Assembly (NCBI GenBank): GCA_023213395.1
Contig: CM041465.1
Coordinates: 129,215,741-129,279,740 of the forward strand
From: Cycas panzhihuaensis
Taxonomy: Eukaryota; Cycadophyta
Reading direction: 5' to 3'
Length of the DNA: 64,000 nucleotides
In this document: positions 10,500 through 21,340 of the stretch, one piece after another
Position numbering within the stretch: position 1 is the stretch's first letter
How the letters are laid out: each line of letters opens with the position of its first letter
Program-made: the position numbers and the translations under genes
The notes under the pieces: model-generated
Database searches by the model: none
Seen by the model: only the letters and a program-made list of their open reading frames with translations
Told to the model about the DNA's origin: nothing

Positions 10500-10925
10500 T
10501 TTGGTCTAGGGGGTTGTTGTTGTTTCTATTGATTTTGCTACTGATGCGGTTGCTGTTGTCGTTGTTATTGTCTTGGTTGTTGAAACTACTGCTATTGTTG
10601 CATGTCAGATTTCCTCTTCTGACACTCAGGTGCAATGTGACCTATCTTGCCATAATAATGACATGTGACATTGGCTTTTGATGTGCCAATGTTCATATTC
10701 ATAAACTGTTTGTGAGGAGATTGTTTGGGATTTTGCTTGGCCTTATATTTAGCCATGAATGCACCTGATATAGATGGTTCATCCTATTGAGAGTAGATTT
10801 GCTCCTCTTGAAGTAAAAGACTTTCAATTTCATTGAAAGTCAAAGTGCCAAGTGTGTCGTCTCTTGTAATTGAAGAGATGAAGTCGTTGTACTCCCTTGG
10901 TAATGCACATAATGTGGTAGTCACA
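10500..10925 (-). pseudogene. Copia-A gag C-terminal half with zinc knuckle
   Basis: Reads ELVTTTLCALPREYNDFISS, LTFNEIESLLLQEEQ, then CHYYGKIGHIAPEC, a CCHC knuckle with its second Cys changed to Tyr, then an Asn/Thr-rich spacer toward the protease. Frames change after the knuckle. The T2 insertion at 10931 separates this from the N-terminal half. Confidence 0.85.
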
Positions 10926-10930
10926 AGTTC

Positions 10931-11409
10931 TGTAGCGGGCCAAAAATGATACAGTAGACAAAAGCTCATATTTCCAACAGATAATAGTAGTATTCAAGCA
11001 TATCCCAATACTTCTAAAATAGATTTCATATATTTACAACAGAGAACCCTTATGAATATGACACAACAGAAATAACAACAATATAGATAGAGAACAGATA
11101 ATGATATTAACCGAATAATATCACTTGATACAAAATATCCAACAGTTTGACAAACCCTCTTCGAGGCGAGAGAAGCCCTCCAAATAGGCACGAGGCCATT
11201 ATCCCTTCACAATAGAAATTCTCCAAGATGATTTTCAAATGAGGGTGGCCACTTTATTTATAGCTAACTTCATAATTTTATCTCCAAAAAACCAACTTCA
11301 TAATAAAATAATTTAAATGATTCTTCTTTTAATTCCTCCAAAAACCAACTTCACCATAATAAGTTTTTCATATAAAACTGACTTCTTTTTTTATTTTAGG
11401 AATACTACA
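10931..11409 (-). repeat. T2 3' LTR
   Basis: 479 bp, partner of 14324-14800 and related to the T1 LTRs (shared GTAGACA, CTCTTCGAGGCGAGAG and final TTTAGGAAT blocks). Confidence 0.92.
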
Positions 11410-11425
11410 ATACCCCTCCCCTTAA
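11410..11425 (-). other. T2 polypurine tract
   Basis: Minus-strand TTAAGGGGAGGGGTAT next to the 3' LTR, one base different from T1. Confidence 0.85.
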
Positions 11426-12154
11426 AATAATACTTCGCCCTCGAAGTATTGAGAATTGCTTGTAGATCGGTGTGATCTTCCAACCACCACCTGCTAGGTC
11501 TTGTATGTCATAAAGATTTGACTTGATCTTGCATCTTCTGTGAGATTTTGCTAGCAATCGTCGAGTTTTTCGAAATTTGTTCTTGGGACCAAGTACATGT
11601 TATGTCTTGTTCTAAATCGGAAGGATCCTGGGACTTGTGAAGTATTTCAAATGTCTTGTGTTGGTCTTGCCTTGCATTTGCACATTTTGTTTCTGGATGG
11701 CATGGATTTTGGAAAAAAAAACGTGAAGCCTTTGGGAAAAGAATTGATCGTAAGGGTCATGGATTGTTGATTGCTTATTGTTAAAAGAAAAGAAAAGTCG
11801 GAATTGTGAACTGAGATCAAGCATAGCGTTGAAAGTATAGGAAGAAAGGATAAATTTTGGAATATGCCTTGGATGGGGATGAAAATTTATGTAGGTTTTA
11901 TTGGACCACAACACTTTTTCAGAGAGAAGGATGGGTGGGGAATTAGCGATAGATGTTCTTTATGAAAAAAGACTTTAATAGGGTTTTAGGAATGGTATTC
12001 AAATAAAAGAAAAGATTTAACGAAAAAAAACAATATTGATGATGTGAAATTCAAGGGGTTTGAGAAAAGTCGAACCAGGTTTTTTAAGGGGTAATACTAA
12101 GAGATAAAACATGACAAATAGATTGAAGTTGTAGAGTATCTTGTTGAGGATGCT
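11426..12154 (-). other. T2 3' interior region
   Basis: Aligns with T1 5441-6030. Frames are broken; the tail TSRAKYYFKGRG next to the purine tract is kept. A 100-codon minus frame (11914-11612) is not open in T1, so it is not called as a gene. Confidence 0.5.
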
Positions 12155-12835
12155 TTATAGGGGTGAAAGAGTATGTAAGTAAAGGGATGAACTAGGGTTA
12201 CAAAGAGGGATTGGGATTTGACCTACAAAAAAACTAAAGTTAAAGGGATTAAGAGCATGGCTAACTATGGGTTGAGGAGAAGAGGGCTTTTCTATTGCTA
12301 TTGAACTAGGGAAAGAGAGAGGACATATAAAACTATCAAACAAAATGTGCATGTGCAATACAGGATCAATGAGTACCTTGCATAAAATTTGTTGAGATTC
12401 TTCCTTAAACTCTACTTGTTCTTCATTGTCTTTGTGCTGCCGCTGAGTAACTTCACTTTGGATTTCTTTTGTCACCTGTGCTTGCTTCGAGTCTTCAATG
12501 TAATCATGTTGTTCCCTCTGGACTGGTTATTGTTTTAGCTCTTGCGAAGTCTCTAGGATCTTCTCATTAACAATGTCTTCTTCCTGCCCTTCCTCATCTG
12601 CTTGAATCTTATCTTGCTTATGTCTCTCAAAAGCTGCAATAGCCACATCTGAAAATTGGTACCATAGGAAAGTTTCTGTAGCCCAATTAATGAACCAGTC
12701 GTAAGCTTGTCCATCTAATATCATTCCTAATATTGGTCTATACTCTTCAATTTCTGTATCGGACGTGAACTCGAAGTCTTCTAACCATTTTTTTATATCT
12801 TCATAATCCTCTAAATCAAATAAATCTATTTCCAT
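12155..12835 (-). pseudogene. T2 Gag-like protein, one in-frame stop
   Basis: From the ATG at 12835 the frame reads MEIDLFDLEDYEDIKKWLED, AYDWFINWATETFLWYQF, AIAAFERHKQDK, an acidic stretch (EEGQEED), then a single TAA at 12529-12527, and continues in the same frame to 12155 with KVLIDPVLHMHILF and a Pro/Ser-rich tail. About 226 codons if the stop is ignored, longer than the T1 frame, so the ancestral protein was probably at least this long. Same Gag-type Trp/Phe pattern as T1; no knuckle or protease site. Confidence 0.72.
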
Positions 12836-14310
12836 TTGTCCTCAATAAAGGCTACACTTTAATAATTTAAATCTATATTATCTACTAGTCAAAACTATTA
12901 CATATGACCACTCGTTACGAATGGCTCTGAACCAAGAACCCAACGATTCAGACGGCACAACAATCTGACACCAATAACCGGAGATATGGACAAAATCATC
13001 TAGGTACCCTCTTATAAAACAAACTTTAAAAAATAAAAAGAATTTCCATAAGTCCCTTTTGATTTAACCCCTAGGTCACATAAAGGTTATCGTGTGACCA
13101 TAAAAAGGGGGATCTAACACCAAAATATAATATAGTTAAATTTTGTTAAAACATTAGAGAAAAAAATATTCAAGTCGTCCCGTGAGCGTATGGTGACGAA
13201 CAAGGCAGACACAAATTTCAAAGGCGGATCTCACATCATCAATGGAGTATCTACAGTCGCTTCTTAATTGATAACAGTTGCTAGGTCAATTGGAGTACAC
13301 ACAAAGGGCTTCAACAATGTGGACAGGAGCACACTTCATGCAGATCTCATACTTCAGTGAGCAGAGGATTACTGACGATTCAACAAAGGACGACTTCCTT
13401 CCATCGTTCACTCGACATTTCTCAGATTCTATTCTTGTAGAACGGAGAGCCAGGAAATATGGCTCTGTAACACGATTTCGATGACAGTTTCTAGTCACAA
13501 TAGAAAAACCCTAACACTTAATCTATCCTCACTTCCGATGGATGATATTTTGCAGAGATGAGGCAGATTTACCTTCACTCGACTAGTAATCTCAGGTGCA
13601 TTGTCTGTAGTGACTGTAATCTCTGTGCCCTGTGCAATCATCTCTAACATTGTGATGTTCTCTTGATTATTGTTTAGGGACGATTGAAGTCGTGGTGAGT
13701 CTCTGCTCTGAATGCTGTGCAACACCTTGTCCTGCTTTTCTCGAGCCTGCAAGGTGTGATCAATTCTCAGGTAATCCCAAATCACGACCCTCCCTACCTG
13801 TTTGCTGATGACTAGATTGAGACCATAACAACTAACAAGTTTTAGCGCTCTTCTTAGAATCTTTGTCTCCTAATTCGATGTGCAGAGGCTACCTGACCCT
13901 GAGGTGAATGGTGTGTTTCTTTCTCACAACCCAGTGCCTGCATTCTTCCTTTATAGCTATGAATGGTCTGCTACGAACCATATGTTTGCAATTTGTGGTG
14001 GCCAGTGGACCTATTATGCTCATTCTGTCATGAACACGACCATGCAACTTGAAGGACTGCATGGGTCTCAGTGTCAAATAGTGCCCAGATTACAACAACC
14101 AATGTTAAAGCAGTCTTCTATTAGCTGAAATGGAATTCTGCTCAGTAAAACAACCACAAAACTCACGCCTAGAATAACCAGTGTCTTTGGCACTCCGTGT
14201 ACAGAGACTACTGTCCAAATGAGGGGTCACATGTGTCTCTGTGACTCTTAAAGTGAATCAACCAACAAAACTGGCTCTGATTTAATTCCCCAGTGTCACT
14301 TCTTACATAA
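12836..14310 (-). other. T2 leader
   Basis: About 1.5 kb. The part next to gag (to about 13130) aligns with T1; the rest has no visible match to T1. A 96-codon minus frame (13785-13495) and opposite-strand frames have no family support. Confidence 0.5.
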
Positions 14311-14321
14311 CTCTGATAGCA
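14311..14321 (-). other. T2 primer-binding site
   Basis: Minus-strand TGCTATCAGAG, one change from TGGTATCAGAG, two bases inside the 5' LTR. Confidence 0.75.
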
Positions 14322-14323
14322 GT

Positions 14324-14800
14324 TGTAGCGGGCCAAAAATGATATAGTAGATAGAGGCTCTATTTCCAACAGATAATAGTTGTACTCAAGCATATCCCAA
14401 TACTTCTAAAATAGATTTTATATATTTACAGCAGAGAACCCTTATGAATATGAGTCAACAAAAACAACAATAACATAGATAGAGAACAGATAATGATATT
14501 AACTGAACAATAGCACCTGATACAAAATATTCAGCAGCTTGACGAACCCTCTTTGAGGCGAGAGCGGCCCTCCAAATATGCACGAGACCATTATCCCTTC
14601 ACAACAAGAAATTCTCCAAGACGATTTTCAAATGAGGGTGGCCACTTTATTTATAGCCAACTTCATAATTTTTCCTCAAAAAAATTGACTTCATAATAAA
14701 ATAATTTAAATGATTCTTCTTTTAATTCCTCTGAAAAACCAACTTTACCATAATAATTTCTTTAGACAAAATCAACTTCTTTTATTTTAGGAATACTACA
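14324..14800 (-). repeat. T2 5' LTR
   Basis: 477 bp, TG/CA ends, flanked by the target duplication AGTTC. A TATA-like box (minus GCTATAAATAAAG) lies at 14656-14644. Confidence 0.92.
14644..14656 (-). promoter_or_regulatory. TATA-like box in the T2 5' LTR
   Basis: Minus-strand GCTATAAATAAAG. An equivalent TATAAATA string is at a similar place in the T1 3' LTR, consistent with the LTR promoter; activity is inferred only. Confidence 0.45.
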
Positions 14801-14805
14801 AGTTC

Positions 14806-15284
14806 ATCCTTCGAAGTTGGTTTCTCAAGAGTATTCAACTCATTACTAATTTCTTTGATAGAAGACAAAAATGCCGACATAGGCTCTTTGTCATTATAAT
14901 GCGAGCATCATCTTGCCTTTTATACATGAAATTAAGGTGCCCCAAACTTCCTTTGAAGTATGAGCACAAGCAATATTTTGATCAACATTTGCATTAACAA
15001 TCATATGAAGAAAAGCTAAAGCAATTTCATCCTTAGCTATCTATGCAGTAATTAAAGCAAGGTTAGGCTGAATGATTATAGTGTTATTAATTGTCCCTGT
15101 AATTGGAACAGGTTTGGGATTCTTCCTAAATATAAATGCCCAAAATTTATTCATGATCAACAAATTTTGTGTTTGCCTTTTCCATTCTTGAAAATTATCT
15201 TGTCCATTTAATTTTATAGTACATGCATTAAGCATATTAAGAGTAGTGATGATATTAAAGTTGTTTAAAGTTTCTTGAAGCTAG
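14806..15284 (-). pseudogene. Copia-A gag N-terminal half
   Basis: The minus frame reads TIKLNGQDNFQEWKRQTQNLL, the standard copia Gag start (a target-binding L-x-G-x-N-[FY]-xx-W core), then IAKDEIALAFLHMIVNANVDQ and SKEVWGTLIS. Stops interrupt the end, and the original start codon is not certain because a stop lies upstream near 15285. It continues into 10925 after removal of T2, whose duplication AGTTC marks the joint. Confidence 0.82.
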
Positions 15285-16334
15285 TAGATAACTTAGAGAC
15301 TCAAAGCTTTCGTCGCTTAAGTTCCACTTTCTAGCATACCAACCCTGATTTTACAAGGAAGATCTAACAACTGAAGAGAGTGATGGCGGGGGCAGGGGGA
15401 GGGGGGGAGGGAGAGGACTAGGCAAAGAGTTGGTGAAATCCTGATCTTTTTAAATAAGTTTAATAGTTGGCCAAGTCAAATCTAGGACAAGGTTAGATAG
15501 GGTTGATCTACATAGTCATACCGTTCTTTCTTTGGGATTCACAGCCCCAATAACACTCTTTTTGAACCCCCTTTTCTCTAAGATGAATATCCATTGTTGT
15601 GCACTAACCGTACGGTCAATTAGTTCCCTAGGGAATGCACTAAACTTGAGATTTTAGAGGCAAGATTTAAACCTTTTCTAAGCCTCTCCAACAAATTGTT
15701 TTAAATAATTTTTAATAGTTAAAGTGGACTTAAGTAAATTGCTTAAATGAGTGGTGTTGCTGCTTTACAATCCTTGATAAAAATTCAATAAAAGTGCTTC
15801 AAATGAAGCAAATTGAGGGCATAAAATAACACTTAAAGTGTTTCAAAAAAACACTTAAAAAGAGAAAAAAAGTGTTGAGTGTCAAATGAAAATATGCTTG
15901 CTTGCTTGTTGTGCCTTGAGTGGTTTTGTTTTAATGCAAAAAAACGACCACAAAATATTGATTTTAATGAAGTGCACCAAGAGATCAAGTCACCACCACA
16001 ATGTTAGGATTTTAAAATAGTCCTAACTAGCCCCAAATAGAGTGATTTTTTATTAAAATAAGTAATTTTGAGCAATTTTTTAAAGATGTAGGGCATATAG
16101 GTCACCTCGCAAGGAGCCTTATAAAATCAACTACAATGTGAATTATTCACGAAAAAATATATAAATAACTAAAAATCACTTGATTGAAGTTAATTTTCAT
16201 ACTTGCAAATTTTTTTGTGTAAAAATAACTTCAAAAAATAAAAAAGTTTTGAATTTCTTTAAAAAATGATTAAATGGCCTAAAAATCACTTTTAAAAAAT
16301 ATGAACTTTAGAAAGGCCCTTTTATTAAAAAGGG
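15285..16334. other. Unassigned stretch between Copia-A and Gypsy-1
   Basis: No convincing gene. It should hold the Copia-A 5' LTR, but nothing resembling the 3' LTR start (TGTTAAACC) was found. Near 15333-15345 a weak primer-site-like string (CATACCAA) occurs. The left part has a guanine-rich tract (15388-15411); 15840-16320 is AT-rich with A/T runs. Confidence 0.5.
15388..15411 (+). other. Guanine-rich tract with quadruplex pattern
   Basis: Four runs of 5, 5, 7 and 3 guanines separated by one or two bases. This fits the standard G3+N1-7 quadruplex pattern and stands out in AT-rich surroundings. Confidence 0.7.
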
Positions 16335-16423
16335 GATATACTTGGAATATGCCTTCTAATATAATGTAAATTTTCAATAAAATGCATTTGAGCAATAGCC
16401 GTGTAACTTCGAATTACTTCAGG
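16335..16423 (+). repeat. Copy 1 of the direct repeat flanking Gypsy-1
   Basis: Starts GATATACTTGGAATAT and ends at GAATTACTTCAGG, directly before the 5' LTR. Copy 2 starts right after the 3' LTR (22979-23094) with an internal length difference of roughly 25 bp. Confidence 0.8.
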
Positions 16424-16773
16424 TGACCTTCCTAACCACTAGCAAGTGGGAACCACCAAAGGGTTAAGGATTGATGTTAGTTATTAAGATTTGTGCATGG
16501 GCTGCTAAGCCTTCCAATAAGATGTAAGGCCATTAAGGCTACCAATAGGATCATAGAAAGGAGATCCCCGCGTGTCTATTTAAAGGGTCGAAGATCACTT
16601 ATAAAGTTGTTTAGGATTATTATCTTTTGAAGAGAAAGTACTTCGATAGTCCTTTTGGTGCCTATTTTGTTGTGTGATCTATTGCATATTTTGTTTTGAA
16701 TAAGTGCGATATTTTGCTCTTTTACCCCCCATATGCAGGATTTGCGAGGTTCAAATTGTGAAGGAATGCTCCA
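16424..16773 (+). repeat. Gypsy-1 5' LTR
   Basis: About 350 bp, matching 22621-22977 from ACCTTCCTAA onward; about eight bases after the initial TG are missing. Ends CTCCA. TATA-like CTATTTAAAG at 16576-16585. Confidence 0.9.
16576..16585 (+). promoter_or_regulatory. TATA-like box in the Gypsy-1 5' LTR
   Basis: CTATTTAAAG, kept identically in the 3' LTR at 22780-22789. Probable LTR promoter element by position. Confidence 0.5.
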
Positions 16774-16775
16774 AG

Positions 16776-16788
16776 TGGTATCAAAGTC
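16776..16788 (+). other. Gypsy-1 primer-binding site
   Basis: TGGTATCAAAGTC two bases after the 5' LTR; an initiator-Met-type primer site with changes. Confidence 0.85.
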
Positions 16789-18102
16789 AAGTTTTGTGAT
16801 CATGAGGAGTTACTCGATGGACAAAAATCGAGAATTTTTTTTTCTACCAGATCAAGTGCTCTCTCTACCCAAGTAGAGATCGAGGAAAGACCTTCTTTTA
16901 GTACTCTCTCCACATGAAGATTGAGGAACAGAACCAACACCATTCAAGAGTCACGAAGGAAGGAGAATTTCTTCCCCTAGGTAATGCCCAGTATTTCAAT
17001 TTCTTTCTTTTCAATTCACTTAATTTATTTCAATTTCTTTGCTGGAGACATCAGTCCAAGGGTAGATAACTCCACTTGGTAGCTACCTTTTCTCGCTCCC
17101 ACCCCTCATTCCCAGGTAGATAACTCCATATGGTGGCTACCCAAAATAGTTAAGTAGATACCCTGTACCGGGAGTCTTTAAAAATCACAGGGATCTGTCG
17201 TTCTGGCTAAGCGCATCATGGCTTTTTCGCCCCTTGCGTGAAGGACTGGAGATAACACTCCTAAATCAAGCCCTAGACAAAACTTGGCTACGAAATTGTG
17301 CCTCCACATACCCTCAAATATATAGGAGGACCCCTATAAGCTTTTGTCTCTATCCTAATATAGGTAGCTTTGTGACTGTTTGTCCTTTGTGGTGCACGGG
17401 TTAGCAGTTAGCGCTCGGAAGTTACTTTGTCCGAACACCTCTGCAGGGCTATAGACCTTACAAAGACAATCATTCCTCCGTAGGTAGTGCCTTGAGATAT
17501 TAGGATGAGCTACAATATTAACAAAAAAATTTATTGTAGAGCTTGCAGAATCAAACACTCCTCTGTTAAGTGTTTGGTAGGCTTCCCTAAAGTTAACATT
17601 GAGCCTGCGACACTGCAATCATAACCTAGGAAGCAAGGGTCGCAACTTTCTAAATATTGATCAGATTCAGAAATAGTTTAAACAGGCGAATTATCTGCAA
17701 AAAAAAATCTATAGCAAAAAAAAGTACCATCAAAATTCATATACCTTATTTCAATTAGCACATTGCACTGGTTACTTTGCACTAGGTTAGTTTTTGTTGA
17801 CAACTTTCACGCCTATTGGTACCCAGGTCACCAATGGGCCTCACCACGTAAAACTCACCTTAAATCTCATATACCCCATTTCGACGAGCTTTTCACGCTC
17901 GTCCAAGTGGACTAGGTGTCTTGTTTATGTAATTTTCGAGGTCAACGGGCTATAGACACGGCACATCCCCCTCTTTGTCCCCTTCTCTTCCCTATAACAA
18001 CTCCCTAGTTCTTAAATCCCATTCTTTCTTGATCTTTTCCACTTGTATATTACTCCTCCTTCCTACTTATTCCCACTCCTTTAAGCTCGTTCTCCAGTTC
18101 TA
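16789..18102 (+). other. Gypsy-1 leader
   Basis: About 1.3 kb without recognised domains. A roughly 30-bp block, GGTAGATAACTCCA followed by GGTGGCTACC or a variant, occurs twice near 17053-17085 and 17114-17144. Confidence 0.5.
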
Positions 18103-18900
18103 ATGGCACTAACAACACAAGGAGAAAAAATTGTTGAATTGACCCAAGACTTGAACAACAAGATGTTAGCAATAAACTTGATGGCCTCACTACAAAATCA
18201 AGCGTTGGTGGTATCAAAGCAGACCTTCTTATGTCACTCCAGCAACTGCTACAACCTCAATCCCAAAGCATAGGGACTTCTAATATAATGGGCAACACCC
18301 CTCGCCACCTTCAAGAAAGCAATGCATCTCCATGAGGTTACCCACCAAGGCAACTATCTTTTTATCATAAGATCAATATCCTTACCTTTGATCTAAATGT
18401 GAATAGAGAGAACACTCGAAGTTGGATCAACAAGTTGGAATCATACTTCACACACCACCGAATGTCTGAGGAAGACCAACTCTTGTATGCCTCTATTCAC
18501 CTAGATGGAAGAGCCCACCATTGGCTCAATTGGTGGAAATGGGAATATCCCTCACACCAAATGTGGTCACACTTCACAAATTGTTTCTTTGAACAATATG
18601 AGGACACATGGAGTCAATCCTTTTTCACCAAACTTACACGGCTTAAACATACAACAACAATGGAGGCTTTTACCGATGAATTCCAAGCTTTGTGTAATCA
18701 TTCTTCGCAAAGTCAAAACATGGACAAACAAATAGTGATCGACATTTATGTGGCTAGACTCCTGGATCGTATCTAGATATGACTCAAGATGATAGCAATG
18801 CACTCTCTGAAGGAAGCCTTCAAATGGGCCCAAGCAGTAGAGGTTGAAATTGCAATTGACAAACCTCCAACCAATCGCAAGGATAACACCTGGTTTTCAC
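18103..18900 (+). pseudogene. Gypsy-1 gag
   Basis: An ATG at 18103 opens a short N-terminal segment (MALTTQGEKIVELTQDLNNK). After a frame change, the stretch 18399-18776 reads the Retrotrans_gag core: WINKLESYFTHHRMSEEDQL, LDGRAHHWLNWWKWE, WSHFTNCFFEQYE, LTRLKHTTTMEAFTDEFQAL. This is the capsid region of plant chromoviruses. Stops and frame shifts before and after break it. Confidence 0.88.
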
Positions 18901-19079
18901 GACCTCGACAGTCAGATTTTCAGCGATTGCGACCCCGATTTGACGATGTTGTACATCCTTAGGTCGACTTCCCATGTCCCAAACCACATCAGGATGATCC
19001 CAACCTTGCGACTAGAAATCGACAGAATGAAGACCTCTCCACCAAACGGGTCCAAATTTCCCAAGTTGAAGCACAACAT

Positions 19080-19700
19080 CAACTAGAGTCTGGCCTCTCT
19101 ATGCAGTGTGTAGGAAAGTGGACTCTTGGGCATGGCTACATTTGCAAGATGCAATGCATGGTTTTTTCCATTGACCCGTCCTTGTCCCTCATTGAATCCT
19201 CTGATTCCGATCCTGAACATGAGGCTGAAGACGAAATCCAAGAAGACCCCACACTGGACCCTCACCTCAAGGTATCCCTATCTATCGTTGCCTCCACTTC
19301 CTGCCTTGAACCCATACACATCAAAGGCATCCTCTGCAATACTCCAATGTCAATCTTAATCGACATTGGCGTGTCACTCAACTTTCTTGAAATCTCTTTA
19401 GCTTGACAACTTAACCTATATATAGTCCCAAAAACCGACTTCACCTATTCCCTGCTAGGCTACCAGAAGCTCCACTATGCTGGTGTGATTAAAAACCTCC
19501 AAGTCCAAATCGGCACTTGCCTTTTAGTTTCAAACTTTTATGCATTATTGAAAGAAGGGCTTGATGTTATCTTGGGGATTCAATGGCTACAAATCTTAGG
19601 GACTTATAGTACGAACAACTCGCCCAAAAACCCATTCATCGCATTCAAAGACCAAATGGGTCGAACTCAAAATCTATGGGATGTAGTCCCCTCCTAACCA
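19080..19700 (+). pseudogene. Gypsy-1 nucleocapsid-like segment and protease
   Basis: CVGKWTLGHGYICKMQ around 19103-19150 resembles the Cys/His segment at the Gag-Pol joint of chromoviruses, although spacing is damaged. The protease site reads ILIDIGVSLNFLE with catalytic DSG changed to DIG at 19362-19370. Downstream DVILGIQWLQILGTYS matches the second protease motif (ILGxxWL). Asp remains but the Ser/Thr is lost, so activity is doubtful. Confidence 0.85.
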
Positions 19701-19701
19701 T

Positions 19702-20480
19702 GTGGTTTTACCAAGATGCATGAAATGTCATCTTCAATCCCACCTTGGTTATATAGTTCACCTCAATGATATTCAGATCGAATTGCAAATTCACCCACGT
19801 ATCCAAGAGGTCATCACCCAATATGAGCAAGTATTTACCCCCTATGAGCCACTACCCCACCTGATCGTGGTTTTCAGCACACAATTGAATTCCAATCTAA
19901 TCATGGCCCTATTAACCTAAGGCCCTACTACAATTCATACTTTCAAAAAAATGAAATTGAAAGACTCATGGCCGAAATCATGGACATGGGCATAATCCAA
20001 CCAAGCAAAAGCCCTTACGTGGCTCCTATAGTCCTAGTTAGGAAGAAGGAGGGCTCCTTTCGCCTCTGCGTCGATTGTAGGGAATTAAACAAAATTACCA
20101 TAACAAATAAGTTCCCCATCTCGCGAATATATGATATATTAGATAAAATTCATGGCATGTCTATTTTCTCTAAGTTAGACCTTCAGTCTAGCAACTACTA
20201 GATCCCAATTGCCCTCGAAGATTGCCATAAGACAGCATTCTGGACACATCATGGCCATTTTGAGTTTCGAGCAATGCCTTTCAGCCTTTGCAATGCTCCA
20301 ACGACCTTTCGGGCCCTCATGAACAAAATTTTTGGATCCTACCTTCGAAAATTCGTTATCATCTTGTTTGACGATATCCTCATTTATAGCACCTATTTAG
20401 ATCACCACATTCAGCACCTGGAACTTGTTCTTCAAACACTACAAAAAACACCAACTCTATGCAAAATTGTCTAAGAGTGA
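19702..20480 (+). pseudogene. Gypsy-1 reverse transcriptase
   Basis: Reads EIMDMGIIQPSKSPYVAPIV, LVRKKEGSFRLCVDCRELNK, FPISRIYDILDKIHGMSIFSKLDLQS, a TAG where the family has Gln (SNY-stop-IPI), TAFWTHHGHFEFRAMPFSLCNAPTTF and ILFDDILIYS with intact FDD at 20367-20375. These are RT motifs 1 to 5 in order. The region before 19920 is the PR-RT linker (QYEQVFTPYEPLP). Confidence 0.93.
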
Positions 20481-21340
20481 GTTTGGACAATCCGAGCTCC
20501 AATACTTGGGGCATATTATCTCATCAGAAGGGGTATGAGTGGACCATGATAAAATGTACGTCATCATAACCTGTCCAACACCAACCACTCTTACCCAACT
20601 ACGCACATTCTTGGGCCTCACAGGGTTCTATCGTCGTTTTGTGCATAATTACATTGTCTTCACTACCCCCTTAACTAATCTCCTTCTCAAAGATGCCTTC
20701 CAATAGTCCCTAGAGGCTGATGTCACTTTCTCACACCTCAAGGTAGTAATGACCTCTATCCCAGTCCTCATCACTCCTGATTTCAACCAACCATTCCAAC
20801 TTGAATACGACACCTCTAGATTTGGCCTCAAAACGGTCTTGATGCAAAACCCTCACCCCATTGCATTCGAGAGTCGAAAACTGAAAGACCATGAACTCCG
20901 CCTTTCCACATACTAGAAAAAGATGAAAGCTATTCTTCACGTCATTGATAAATGGTAGCAATAGCTCCTATGCTCCAAATTTTCTATTCTCACGGACCAT
21001 CGTAGCCTCCACAATTTGTTGGATCAACCAGTTTTATCCAAAGAATAGGCTAAGTGGGTTGACCGTCTATAGGCCTTTGACTTCACAATACCTTATAAAA
21101 AAGGCAAAGACAATATGATCGCGGATGCCCTTTCACGTCTGCACCCCGATTCTAGTGTTCCCAACCCCAATCTTCACGCCATATCCAACCCCCAACCCCT
21201 TTAGCTTGACGAATTATAGGCTGAAAACTAGGCCCAGCCTGACTACCTTAATTGGAGTGAAAAAACCACTACCCACAAAGGTTGGTCAACCTTCAATAAT
21301 CACCTACTCTTTCGAAACTGCATCTTCGTACACCCATCTT
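20481..21340 (+). pseudogene. Gypsy-1 RT thumb/connection and RNase H
   Basis: After a frameshift: LQYLGHIISSEGV, LRTFLGLTGFYRRFVHNY, then RNase H with LEYDTSRFGLKTVLMQ, PIAFESRKLKDHELRLSTY, LTDHRSLHNLLDQ, FTIPYKKGKDNMIADALSRL. The gypsy RNase H order is clear. Several stops sit at usual Gln or Trp positions. Confidence 0.88.

Larger units (their letters stand above)
10931..14800 (-). mobile_element. T2: non-autonomous LTR element with a gypsy-like Gag, copy 2
   Basis: LTRs 10931-11409 and 14324-14800 start TGTAGCGGGCC and end CTACA. A perfect 5-bp target duplication AGTTC lies at 10926-10930 and 14801-14805. Purine tract 11425-11410 and primer site 14321-14311 are in place. LTRs, gag and the 3' interior match T1; the leader does not. 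No INT, RT or RNase H is visible. It sits in Copia-A gag. Confidence 0.92.
1..15347 (-). mobile_element. Copia-A: degenerate Ty1/copia retrotransposon split by three LTR insertions
   Basis: Read on the minus strand, the pieces follow copia order: gag (15284-14806 and 10925-10500), zinc knuckle, protease, pre-integrase and integrase (to 9227), then RT-RNase H in three blocks (8830-8603, 4937-4663, 1295-216), then a purine tract and a partial 3' LTR that leaves the window. The gaps are filled by T2, T1 and I1. Reading frames resume across the I1 and T2 gaps as if the insert were removed. Stops, frameshifts and lost catalytic residues make it a dead copy. No 5' LTR matching the 3' LTR was found; a weak primer-site-like string lies near 15333-15345. 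Confidence 0.9.

Noticed and set aside
10391-10681. Leu-rich plus-strand frame resembling a membrane protein
   Set aside because: Antisense of the Asn/Thr/Gln-rich gag-protease spacer of Copia-A; the hydrophobic look comes from CAA/AAC repeats read backwards.
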